A stretch of 64,000 nucleotides of DNA from CAZWSX01 sp964636985 (GTDB lineage Bacteria > Planctomycetota > Planctomycetia > Pirellulales > Pirellulaceae), in the NCBI GenBank assembly GCA_964636985.1, contig CAZWSX010000002.1, forward strand, positions 248,001-312,000, read 5' to 3'. The first letter of the stretch is position 1, and every line of letters begins with the position of its first letter. Positions 8,931-21,407 of the stretch are shown here, piece after piece. The notes beneath the pieces are model-generated. The model was not told the DNA's origin. It ran no database searches and saw only the letters and a list, made by a program, of their open reading frames with translations. A program made the position numbers and the translations under genes.

Positions 8931-10775
8931 TTAGGTCAACGTGAGGGCTCGCACCTTGTCGAGCTTCGCCAGCATGTCGGTGAACTCGGCGATTGGTTTG
9001 GCGCCGAGGTCTTCGCCGGTGCGTAAGCGAACCGCCACGGCGCCCGCTTCCATTTCTTTATCGCCGATCACCAAGATGTACGGCACCTTCATCAGCTGCG
9101 CGTCGCGGATTTTTGCGTTCATGCGGCGGTCGCGGTCGTCGCAATCGACGCGGAAACCGGCCTCGATCAGCTGCTGCTTGAGGTTGCGGGCGAACTCGAA
9201 ATGGCGGTCCGCGATCGGCACGAGCGTCGCCTGGATCGGAGCGAGCCACACTGGGAACGCGCCGGCGTACATCTCGATCAGGTACGCCATCATCCGTTCC
9301 ATAGTGCTGATCACACCGCGGTGAATAATCACCGGGCGAACCATGTTGTCGTTTTCGTCGACATAGGCGATGTCGAATCGATTAGGCAAATGGAAGTCGA
9401 TCTGGACGGTCGAGATGGTTTCTTCGCGGCCCATCGCGTCGGACAGTTGAATGTCGAGCTTGGGTCCGTAGAACGCAGCCTCGCCGATGCCGATCTTGTA
9501 CGGCAATTTCAACTCGTCCATCGTTTCCTGGAGCTCCTTCTGGCCACGAGCCCACATCTCGTCGTTGTCGGCGTAGTTCTCCTTGTCCGCCGGATCGCGG
9601 AAGCTGAGGCGATAGCTGTACTCGGTAATGCCGAGGAATTTGTATGCCTTTTCAACCAGGCGTACCACGCGAGAAAACTCTTCCTTCACCTGGTCGGGTC
9701 GGCAGAAGATGTGGGCATCGTTGAGCGTCATCCCGCGGACGCGCGAAAGGCCGCTGACCACGCCTGACTTTTCGTAGCGGTACATTTGGCCCAGTTCCGC
9801 CATGCGGACGGGCAACTCGCGGTAACTGTGCTTTTTGTTACCGAACATCATGATGTGATGCGGGCAATTCATCGGCCGCAGGACCAGCGTCTCGTGGTCG
9901 AGTTCCATCGGCGGGAACATGTTCTTCTGGAAATGGTCCCAGTGGCCCGAGATCTTGTACAGATCGACGCGGCCGATTGGCGACGAACAAACGTGCTGAT
10001 AGCCGTCGATCCGCTCCAGTTCGAGAATGAATTGCTCGAGCAGCCGGCGGACCGTCGCCCCTTTGGGCAACCACATGGGAAAGCCCGCGCCAGCCAACTC
10101 GTTGATGGTGAAGAGTTCGAGTTCCTTGCCTAGCTTGCGGTGGTCGCGGCGCTTGGCTTCTTCGACGCGCGCGAGGTAGTCTTCGAGGTCCTTCTTCGAC
10201 TTGAAGGCGGTGGCGTAGATTCGTTTGAGTTGGCCGCGCTTCTCGTCGCCGCGCCAGTAGGCGGCTGTGACGTTGAGGACCTTGAAGCCGTCTTGCGGGA
10301 TTTGACCGGTGTGTTCGACGTGCGGACCTTTGCACAAATCGAGGAAGCTATCCTGCTGGTAGACAGTGATGGTCGAGGCGGCCGACCCTTCAATCGGGTT
10401 GCCGTCGTCGTCCAGCTTGCCGGCCGCGAGGTTATCGATCAGCTCGATCTTGAAATCTTGGCCTTTGAAAAGATCGCGAGCCTCATCGGCCGAGACTTCG
10501 CGAGCCTTGAAGGGATGTTTCCCTTGGACGATCTGCCGCATCCGCTTTTCGATCTTGGCGAGTTGCTCCTCGGTGGGCGCCTCGGGCAAATCGAAATCGT
10601 AATACAGACCTTGATCGGTGGGCGGACCGATGGCGAACTTGACCGTCGGATAGACGTCGCGGACCGCCTGCGCCATCACGTGGGCCAGCGAGTGGCGGAT
10701 TTTATAGAGATCGGGATCGTAATCGGCCGGAATATGGGACAGGGCTTCGGCCTTGATGGTTGCTTCGTCTTTCAT
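8931..10775 (-). CDS. thrS: Threonine--tRNA ligase lacking the TGS domain
   Basis: 614 residues from the ATG at 10775. The editing domain begins almost at once with HSLAH (residues 28-32, the HxxxH zinc/editing motif) and continues to LCKGPHVE (the CxxxH partner). The class II catalytic core follows: LRPMNCPHHIMMFG, the motif 2 region RYEKSGVVSGLSRVRGMT, the zinc-ligand histidine in NDAHIFC, and motif 3 at VIIHRGVISTMERMMAYLIE. The anticodon-binding domain starts at FPVWLAPIQATLVPI. E. coli ThrRS is 642 residues with a ~60-residue N-terminal TGS domain. Here only ~27 residues precede the editing domain, so TGS is absent. It should charge tRNA-Thr normally. Monocistronic by context. Confidence 0.96.
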   Translation of the reverse strand: MKDEATIKAEALSHIPADYDPDLYKIRHSLAHVMAQAVRDVYPTVKFAIGPPTDQGLYYDFDLPEAPTEEQLAKIEKRMRQIVQGKHPFKAREVSADEARDLFKGQDFKIELIDNLAAGKLDDDGNPIEGSAASTITVYQQDSFLDLCKGPHVEHTGQIPQDGFKVLNVTAAYWRGDEKRGQLKRIYATAFKSKKDLEDYLARVEEAKRRDHRKLGKELELFTINELAGAGFPMWLPKGATVRRLLEQFILELERIDGYQHVCSSPIGRVDLYKISGHWDHFQKNMFPPMELDHETLVLRPMNCPHHIMMFGNKKHSYRELPVRMAELGQMYRYEKSGVVSGLSRVRGMTLNDAHIFCRPDQVKEEFSRVVRLVEKAYKFLGITEYSYRLSFRDPADKENYADNDEMWARGQKELQETMDELKLPYKIGIGEAAFYGPKLDIQLSDAMGREETISTVQIDFHLPNRFDIAYVDENDNMVRPVIIHRGVISTMERMMAYLIEMYAGAFPVWLAPIQATLVPIADRHFEFARNLKQQLIEAGFRVDCDDRDRRMNAKIRDAQLMKVPYILVIGDKEMEAGAVAVRLRTGEDLGAKPIAEFTDMLAKLDKVRALTLT

Positions 10776-10974
10776 CGCATTCCCTTAGGGCGGCGAAGGG
10801 TGGTTTTCGCCGGATCGTTCGTCCGTTGGTCGGTAGGCGGAACAGATTGAAATGGCTGCCGTCCCCGGTTAACCCGTCTTTTCTAGGGGAACTTGGGTTT
10901 TACAGCAATCGGGCTTGGGGGAGAGGCTCCGGGCGTCAGGCCCCAGGCTTCGGGTGGAACGGGCAGTCGGCCAG

Positions 10975-11880
10975 TTATCCGCATGAAGTATCGAGGGCGA
11001 AACGGGCTAGCAAGGTTCGCGCGCAGTCGATCGAGAGGCTATTGCCGATGAGCGACCATTGCTGGGGAAGCGAGAGCGACGGCGGTAGGACGAAGGATTC
11101 AGGGAAACCAAGCAGGCGAAGGATTTCCCGCGGCGCGAATTTTCTCACCTGGCGATTGGCCATTCGCAGGCACGAGCCGCTGTAACGGGGGCTCTTGGCG
11201 TATCCGGATGTAAAACACTTGGCGACGGCTGATTCGCCGTCGGCTGTGGGGTCTACGATGTGAATCGATTCGCCGAATCGTTCGACATCTTCGGGCGGAA
11301 CGACGAGGTCGGGACAGTACGTTTCGTTAAGTGAACTCTCGATGACGTCCGACCACCTGCACGTTCGTTGCGGGATGGGGCGCGGCTCAATCAGCTTGTC
11401 ACGATCGGCTGCCAGAAAGTAACGGCGGCGGCGCATTGGGATGCCGAGCTGGGTGGGACACTCGATCGACTCGTGCCAGCTGTAGCCGCCATCGCGAAGC
11501 GTTTCTATTAGTAGCGCATGGGCGCGCGAGTTGAGGAAGCCCGGCACGTTTTCCAGTGCGATGCGGCGCGGCCTGATCTCTTTGAGCTTCTCGACTACAA
11601 ATTTGAAACCATCGCATCGCGGGTCATCCAAATCTTGCCGATTGCCTCGCGAGGTAAAGGGCTGACACGGCGGCGACATCCACCATAAGCCATCTTGAGC
11701 CTCAAGCCAGAGCGACGCGGGCAAATCCGCCACAGCGCAAGCTAAGGTCTTGTGCTCGAAGTTGGCTGCGTAAGTCTCAATCGCCAACAAATTCTGATCG
11801 ACGGCAGCGATCACCCGATCGTCTTGGCCAAGTGCTATTGCGCACCCGCCAATGCCGCTGAAGAGTTCTAGGACGTTCAC
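10975..11880 (-). CDS. Dnmt2/TRDMT1-like cytosine-C5 methyltransferase (probable tRNA C38 methylase)
   Basis: 301 residues from a GTG at 11880. All core m5C methyltransferase motifs are visible: FSGIGG (7-12, SAM binding), PPCQPF with catalytic Cys72, ENV (110-112) and RRRRYF. Several strings are diagnostic of Dnmt2 rather than a DNA methylase. Catalytic motif IV continues SPPCQPFTSRGNRQDLDDPR. The CFT signature is present at residues 222-224, followed by GY and a Gly-Ser. The protein closes with FAPREILRLLGFPESF and SLIGNSL. The variable target-recognition part is very short. Dnmt2 methylates C38 of tRNA-Asp in eukaryotes, and a Geobacter homologue prefers tRNA-Glu. The gene lies 6 bp after the CobW GTPase stop and is probably translationally coupled. 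No restriction enzyme is nearby. The family assignment is by remembered alignment. Confidence 0.85.
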   Translation of the reverse strand: MNVLELFSGIGGCAIALGQDDRVIAAVDQNLLAIETYAANFEHKTLACAVADLPASLWLEAQDGLWWMSPPCQPFTSRGNRQDLDDPRCDGFKFVVEKLKEIRPRRIALENVPGFLNSRAHALLIETLRDGGYSWHESIECPTQLGIPMRRRRYFLAADRDKLIEPRPIPQRTCRWSDVIESSLNETYCPDLVVPPEDVERFGESIHIVDPTADGESAVAKCFTSGYAKSPRYSGSCLRMANRQVRKFAPREILRLLGFPESFVLPPSLSLPQQWSLIGNSLSIDCARTLLARFALDTSCG

Positions 11881-11886
11881 GAAAGG

Positions 11887-12993
11887 CTAAGTTGCAGTGA
11901 GGATGCGATGCGTCGGCACCGGGCGGCCCGGGCGGAAACTCTGTAGCGTGAGGAACGAGTGCGTTGCGCCGACTACCTTGCAGGCAGCGGCGACTTCTTC
12001 ACGCACTAGTTGCTCGAGAACTGCCGGATCGGTCGCCACACGGGCGTTGACCACGAGATTCAACTCTGAAACGTTGGCCTTGGAGGGAAGAGAAAGTTCG
12101 GGAGCGCTCTCGTTGCTTACTAAGTTTGCGACGGCGTAGTTTCCGTCGCCCATGCCGATCACCTTAAGGTGCGCCGCCTCGGCGCCGTTCTGGACGAACC
12201 TCGCGTGTAATCGGCCGATCACGTCGAGCAAGAAGGAGTCGATCGCGAACGGCTTGCCGGCTTTGATTTCGACCTGGCCGTTGAGCCAGCCGAGCTCTGC
12301 CTCGCCTTCAGCGTAGATGTCGTAGTCGACATCCATCAGGTGTCGGCCGGCCGATCCCTTCTGGTCGAGCGCCTCGATGAGGCTGTCGACGCCGTCGCCT
12401 GTCTTGGCTGAGACGGCGAGAACGGTACGGCCTGGGAACTGCTCCTCGACGAGCTTGCGCAGGGCGGCGATTTCAGCTGGCGGAAGCGTGTCGGCCCGAT
12501 TGATCACGACGAAGTCGGCTTCTTCCAGTTGCTTGCGGAAGATGTATTCGGCTTTGGGAGAGAACCCGCCGCTCGGATCGTTGCGGAGAATTTTACCGCC
12601 GTGGCTGGGTTTTAGGAGCACGCCGTAGGGAGCAATGTCGAAGGGCTGCTGGTAGATCTTTACCAGCGGTCGCAGGACCGTGGCCACCAAGTCGGTGCAG
12701 CTGCCGACTGGTTCGGCCAGAATCACTTGCGGCAGCTTCCCTTCGCCGAGGCCTTCGACGGTTTCGGTGAGGGCGCTGAAGTTGCAGCAGAAGCACGACC
12801 CGGCGACTTCGCCGACGTCGTAGCCTTGGGCGCGGAGGTTTTGCGTGTCGACCAGGTCGGTCGTCTGGTCGTTCGTCACGATCCCGACGCTGAGACCTTG
12901 ATCAGTGAAATGCTTGGCCAGCCGGGCAATGGTGGTCGTTTTGCCGGCACCAAGAAAGCCACCGAGCATGATGAAACGCGGTTTCACAGGCAA
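11887..12993 (-). CDS. CobW/COG0523-family GTP-binding metallochaperone
   Basis: 368 residues from the ATG at 12993. The P-loop GFLGAGKTT lies at 12-20. The family's metal-binding CxCC is at residues 67-70 within GSCFCCNF. The Walker B region is VILAEPVGSC, and NRAD stands in for the usual NKxD guanine motif. COG0523 GTPases deliver zinc, cobalt or other metals to client enzymes. The C-terminal region reads VARVATDPAVLEQLVREEV and lacks a visible His-rich tail, so metal identity cannot be read. It is the first gene of a pair with the Dnmt2-like methylase 6 bp downstream, which suggests a tRNA-modification or metal-dependent partnership. That link is inference. Confidence 0.88.
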   Translation of the reverse strand: MPVKPRFIMLGGFLGAGKTTTIARLAKHFTDQGLSVGIVTNDQTTDLVDTQNLRAQGYDVGEVAGSCFCCNFSALTETVEGLGEGKLPQVILAEPVGSCTDLVATVLRPLVKIYQQPFDIAPYGVLLKPSHGGKILRNDPSGGFSPKAEYIFRKQLEEADFVVINRADTLPPAEIAALRKLVEEQFPGRTVLAVSAKTGDGVDSLIEALDQKGSAGRHLMDVDYDIYAEGEAELGWLNGQVEIKAGKPFAIDSFLLDVIGRLHARFVQNGAEAAHLKVIGMGDGNYAVANLVSNESAPELSLPSKANVSELNLVVNARVATDPAVLEQLVREEVAAACKVVGATHSFLTLQSFRPGRPVPTHRILTAT

Positions 12994-13054
12994 ACCTTTT
13001 CAGAGAGAGGAATCGCAGCCGCTCGACTTAATGTACTTGCTCATAAGGCGGTAG

Positions 13055-14530
13055 TCACTCGACCACGCTTGCGGTGGTGGATGGGACGGGCGCGGGCGGC
13101 TGCTCCACGACGTCCGGCGCCGCTTGGCAAATTGTTTCGCTCTCCAGTTGCCGAATGTCGCGTGACCTACGGGCACGAACTCGCCACGCTGCCTGATGGA
13201 TTGCCACTGCCGCGAGTGCTGCCAACAAGAAAACGCTCCAATGCGCAGCTGCCCCGGGCCACCAACTTAATGTCGATGTCCATCGCCACATCCATAAGTG
13301 AATAAGAAACGCAGCCGGAAGTCCGACGACAAGGGGCTGGCGACTTCGCCCGCCGGGCAACATGCGAATCGCCCAGACAAGGACGCTATTGATGAGCGCA
13401 ACGCTCAAAGCTCCTTGCCAGCCGACCACGGCGCCGACCAGTGCATAAGCCGACACAAGATTCACGCGTCGCCATGCCCCTTGTTGGCCATACGAACCGA
13501 GCCAACCGACGGCCGCGCCGGTCGCCATTCCCGCGAGGCTGGTGGCGAGTCCGAGCGACCAGAGAGGAAGAAGCGTTGGTTGGACCCAATGGGTGTTGGT
13601 GGCCGTGTGATCCCACAGTGAACTCAGCCCGACTTCGCGCGGCATGGGCGTCGACAACACGCTGACCGGAATGAGCTCGCACCAAAAACTGGCCGCGACG
13701 ACCAACGATGCGAGGGACAAAAAGATCGTTCGCTTGGGAACGGGGTGGCGATCCCAGCTGAGTAACGCCCACAGCCACAACAATACGATGGCCACCAGAT
13801 GAAAGACGCAAAGGCAGAGCTGCGATAGTGACGGGTCGGGAAGTGCCGCCCAAAGCACGCCCCCGTACGTCGAGGAGGATCGAAAGGGAATGCCCGCGCC
13901 GCCTGAGATGACGTCAAGGTAGGCGATCGTCGCAAACGAGACCGCAAAAAACAGTTCGACCAAAACGTATCGAACCGGGATCGGTTCGTTGCACGAGCCG
14001 CATTGGCCGTTCAGCGCCAACCAACCGTAGATCGGCAGGTTCTCGTGCCAGCGCAATCGGCTGCCGCACTTGGGACAGGCGGAACCTGCGGCCGTGATGG
14101 GAATGCCCCGCGGCAATCGCCATGCCACACAGTTGATGAAGCTGCCGAACGACGCGCCTAGAAAAACGATCCACGACCAGACGAACAGCATGCCGGCGAG
14201 GAGTGGAAGCCGGTCTGTTGCCGAACGTTCGAAAGTGCGATCTGAACTCGTGAAAGGCAATGCGATAAAGATCGTTCCAAAGAGGGCGACCAATGCGGCC
14301 ACGATCGTCAAAGCAAGGAACGACATCCACCAGACGTACTGTCGCCCTCGTTTGCGTGGAGGTTCGATCGAAGGTTTGACCGGCGCGACGTTCGTCAAGT
14401 CGAACGCCAACTGCACGAGCGGCTCTAGGTCCGCCTCTTTCTCCGCTGCTGTAGATGGGAGGGGAAGCAAGTCGGTGCGCGGCGGAATCCGACTCTCGGC
14501 ATCGAGATGGGTGTCGGGTTCGGTCGTCAT
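13055..14530 (-). CDS. Prepilin peptidase/N-methyltransferase homologue with degenerate A24 site
   Basis: 491 residues from the ATG at 14530, with a ~65-residue hydrophilic N-terminal extension and about eight membrane segments. The N-terminal methyltransferase domain is intact: GASFGSFINCVAWRLPRG, then CPKC (152-155) and CGSC (177-180), the zinc-binding cysteines of type IV leader peptidases. In the peptidase half the first aspartate is present (Asp260 in LLSWDRHPVPK). The second motif, normally GxGDxKL before the helix that ends in GWQGAL, reads GAWRRVNL (351-358), so the second catalytic Asp is missing. It may be a methyltransferase-only or inactive paralogue. No pilus genes are adjacent. 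Confidence 0.8.
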   Translation of the reverse strand: MTTEPDTHLDAESRIPPRTDLLPLPSTAAEKEADLEPLVQLAFDLTNVAPVKPSIEPPRKRGRQYVWWMSFLALTIVAALVALFGTIFIALPFTSSDRTFERSATDRLPLLAGMLFVWSWIVFLGASFGSFINCVAWRLPRGIPITAAGSACPKCGSRLRWHENLPIYGWLALNGQCGSCNEPIPVRYVLVELFFAVSFATIAYLDVISGGAGIPFRSSSTYGGVLWAALPDPSLSQLCLCVFHLVAIVLLWLWALLSWDRHPVPKRTIFLSLASLVVAASFWCELIPVSVLSTPMPREVGLSSLWDHTATNTHWVQPTLLPLWSLGLATSLAGMATGAAVGWLGSYGQQGAWRRVNLVSAYALVGAVVGWQGALSVALINSVLVWAIRMLPGGRSRQPLVVGLPAAFLIHLWMWRWTSTLSWWPGAAAHWSVFLLAALAAVAIHQAAWRVRARRSRDIRQLESETICQAAPDVVEQPPAPVPSTTASVVE

Positions 14531-14668
14531 GCAACGCTACCGCTCGGGAGATCCTGGCAAGACATCACAGCCAGAAGGTGGTGTCTTCTATTTTAGATCA
14601 TTTCCGCGTGTTTAAGGCGGCCCCGCACCGATGGGGATAACCATTATGCGGGTTGTGCAGGGGGCGAT

Positions 14669-14884
14669 TTACTTTCGACGCAGTTCGGCAAGCACTTCTT
14701 CCCAAGGGCGGCTCGCGTTTGGGTCGGCGTCGGCGGCAGCAATCCGTCGATCGAGTTCCTCGCGATGGCTTTCTGGTATCGGCATCTTCTCGATTGAAAG
14801 GCTATCCCAAATTTCCTCAATCAATCGGAGGCGTTCCTCTGAACTCAATCGATCGATGCCGAGGTCTTGAATCGTTGGTCGCAT
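14669..14884 (-). CDS. Putative addiction-module antitoxin (PF09720/TIGR02574-like), no toxin adjacent
   Basis: 71 residues from the ATG at 14884; a TTG at 14899 would add five residues. The sequence LSSEERLRLIEEIWDSL followed by PESHREELDRRIAAADADP and WEEVLAELRR is the typical short helical antitoxin that pairs with a ParE/RelE-type toxin encoded immediately downstream. Here the 138 bp downstream, before the prepilin-peptidase homologue, contain no toxin frame, so the antitoxin appears orphaned. It begins 15 bp after the gltD stop and may be co-transcribed with glutamate synthase. Confidence 0.75.
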   Translation of the reverse strand: MRPTIQDLGIDRLSSEERLRLIEEIWDSLSIEKMPIPESHREELDRRIAAADADPNASRPWEEVLAELRRK

Positions 14885-14899
14885 GCTTTTTGCTCGCAA

Positions 14900-16405
14900 C
14901 TACACCTGCAAAGCCACGCCCATCGTTACGCCGGGGGCGGGCAACATGCTGCTTCCCATCAGGGCGATGTCGATCGCCCGGGCGGCGCCGCGGCCTTCGT
15001 TGATGGCCCAGACGACCAGCGATTGCCCTCGGCGGCAGTCGCCGCAGGCCCACACTTTGTCGACTGGCGTTTTGAACTTGCCGTGGTCTGCCTTGTAGTT
15101 GCTGCGAGGATCGTATTCCATGCCGAGCAAGTCGGTGGCGTAGTGCTCGGGGCCTTTGAAGCCGAGTGCGAGCAGCACGAGGTCGGCTTCCCAGGTGCGG
15201 TCGGAGCCTTCCGCGAGCGACATTTGGGGCGGCTTTCCTTCGACCGGCGTCCAGACCACGTCCTTGGTGCGGACCCCTTTGACGTTTCCTTTACCGTCGT
15301 CGAAGTATTCCTGGATGCTCACCGAGTAGACGCGCGGATCGTCGCCGAACTTGACCGCCGCTTCGGCGTGGCCGTAGTCGACGCGATAGATGCGCGGCCA
15401 CTGCGGCCAGGGATTGTTGGCGGCTCGCTCGTTCGGCGGGCGGTCGAGAATCTCGAAGTTCACCAGGCTGCTGCAGCCGTGACGCAGCGACGTGCCGATG
15501 CAGTCGGTTCCGGTGTCGCCGCCCCCGATGACGAGGACCTTTTTGCCTTTGGCCGAGATGTACTTGCCGTCGGCCAGGTTGCTGTCGCACAGGCTCTTGG
15601 TGTTTGCCGTGAGGAACTCCATTGCGAAGTGGATGCCCTTGAGGTTCCGACCAGGGCACTTGGCGGTGAAGTCGTTCGGGCTCGTGGCGCCCGTCGCTAG
15701 CAGCACGGCGTCGTTGTCGGCGTGGAGTTTTTTGGGATCGACGTTCTTGCCGACATCGGCATTGGTGACGAAGGTGACGCCTTCCTCACGCAGCAAGTTG
15801 ACGCGGCGCTCGACGATGTTCTTGTCGAGCTTCATGTTGGGAATGCCGTACGTGAGCAGACCGCCGATACGATCGGCTCGTTCGTACACGGTGACGGTGT
15901 GCCCCGCCTTGTTGAGCTGCGCCGCGGCAGCGAGTCCTGCCGGGCCGCTGCCGACGATCGCCACCTTGAAGCCGGTTCGCTGGGTCGGCGGTTCGGCCTT
16001 GATCCAGCCTTCTTCGAAGCCGCGGTCGATGATCGCGTTTTCGATGTTCTTGATCGTCACCGGCGGATCGGTGATCCCCAGAACGCACGCGCCTTCGCAG
16101 GGAGCTGGGCAAACGCGGCCCGTGAACTCCGGGAAGTTGTTGGTCTTGTGCAGGCGATCGAGTGCGTCGCGCCAGCGGCCTTGGTAAACCAGGTCGTTCC
16201 ACTCGGGGATCAGATTGTCGATCGGGCAGCCCGTCGCCGATTGGCAAAAAGGGACGCCGCAGTCCATGCAGCGGGCGCCCTGTTGACGCAAATGAGCCTC
16301 GTCAGGCGGAGTGTAGATTTCGCCGTAATCGCCCAATCGCTCCATGGCGTCGCGATACGGCACCGCCTTGCGAGGAAACTCTTTAAAACCCGTCGGCTTA
16401 CCCAT
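14900..16405 (-). CDS. gltD: Glutamate synthase (NADPH) small subunit
   Basis: 501 residues from the ATG at 16405, with GGAGAG about 8 nt upstream. N-terminal cysteine clusters for 4Fe-4S centres are visible (RCMDCGVPFCQ...GCPIDNLIPEWN and VCPAPCEGACVL). The FAD site VAIVGSGPAGLAAA follows, then IGGLLTYGIPNMKLDK, then the NADPH site VLVIGGGDTGTDCIGTS and the closing WACGDCRRGQSLVVWAINEGR. It supplies electrons to GltB for making two glutamates from glutamine and 2-oxoglutarate. It lies downstream of gltB on the same strand, but the 257-bp gap with repeats suggests a loose operon or internal promoter. Confidence 0.97.
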   Translation of the reverse strand: MGKPTGFKEFPRKAVPYRDAMERLGDYGEIYTPPDEAHLRQQGARCMDCGVPFCQSATGCPIDNLIPEWNDLVYQGRWRDALDRLHKTNNFPEFTGRVCPAPCEGACVLGITDPPVTIKNIENAIIDRGFEEGWIKAEPPTQRTGFKVAIVGSGPAGLAAAAQLNKAGHTVTVYERADRIGGLLTYGIPNMKLDKNIVERRVNLLREEGVTFVTNADVGKNVDPKKLHADNDAVLLATGATSPNDFTAKCPGRNLKGIHFAMEFLTANTKSLCDSNLADGKYISAKGKKVLVIGGGDTGTDCIGTSLRHGCSSLVNFEILDRPPNERAANNPWPQWPRIYRVDYGHAEAAVKFGDDPRVYSVSIQEYFDDGKGNVKGVRTKDVVWTPVEGKPPQMSLAEGSDRTWEADLVLLALGFKGPEHYATDLLGMEYDPRSNYKADHGKFKTPVDKVWACGDCRRGQSLVVWAINEGRGAARAIDIALMGSSMLPAPGVTMGVALQV

Positions 16406-16494
16406 CTCGGAAACTCTCCAACCTTCGCGCGACCGCGCGGTCTATTATCGTGTTTGCGTTGCTTATGTATTTTCGGGGCGTTCTTGTAGCTGCA

Positions 16495-16519
16495 CTCGCC
16501 AGAGCCACGCTGTGGCGAG
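16495..16519. repeat. Type D-like hairpin repeat in the gltB-gltD gap
   Basis: Arms CTCGCCA (16495-16501) and TGGCGAG (16513-16519) form an inverted repeat. The preceding GTAGCTGCA and the string CTCGCCAGAG match the complement of the element at 62112-62136. It lies 89 bp upstream of the gltD start, so it could influence distal operon expression. Confidence 0.5.
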
Positions 16520-16606
16520 AAAGTCGAGTGGAGACAGTGGACAGTAGAAGATCCACTCCCACTCTCCCTTTCTCCTCTTCTCCCACTCCTCTTCTCGGGC
16601 AGGTCC

Positions 16607-16631
16607 CACTGGCGTCTTTAGGACGCCAGTG
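16607..16631. repeat. Family B palindromic repeat, copy B1
   Basis: Perfect 10-bp arms (CACTGGCGTC and its complement) around the loop TTTAG, followed by CCACCCA. The same arms with a different loop occur at 47246-47270. The element sits between gltB and gltD. Confidence 0.8.
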
Positions 16632-16662
16632 CCACCCACCCATCCCCTTATTTCAATCAGGA

Positions 16663-21255
<4,593 letters not shown>

Positions 21256-21407
21256 GAGGAGTTACCTTCGTGCAGCGTTCGTCGAGCGTTCTGGTCGGTA
21301 TCGGTTAGGTATGAATGTCTGCGTGGAAAACATGCCGGAGCATCGGCAGCCCGCCGACTTTATCGAGCGGACTTGATGGCCAAGGCATTCGCGAGTCGGT
21401 CGCTGCC

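Noticed and set aside
10975..11880. Orphan DNA methylase or restriction-modification system
   Set aside because: The CFT signature, motif IV extension and lack of a restriction gene fit Dnmt2 better.
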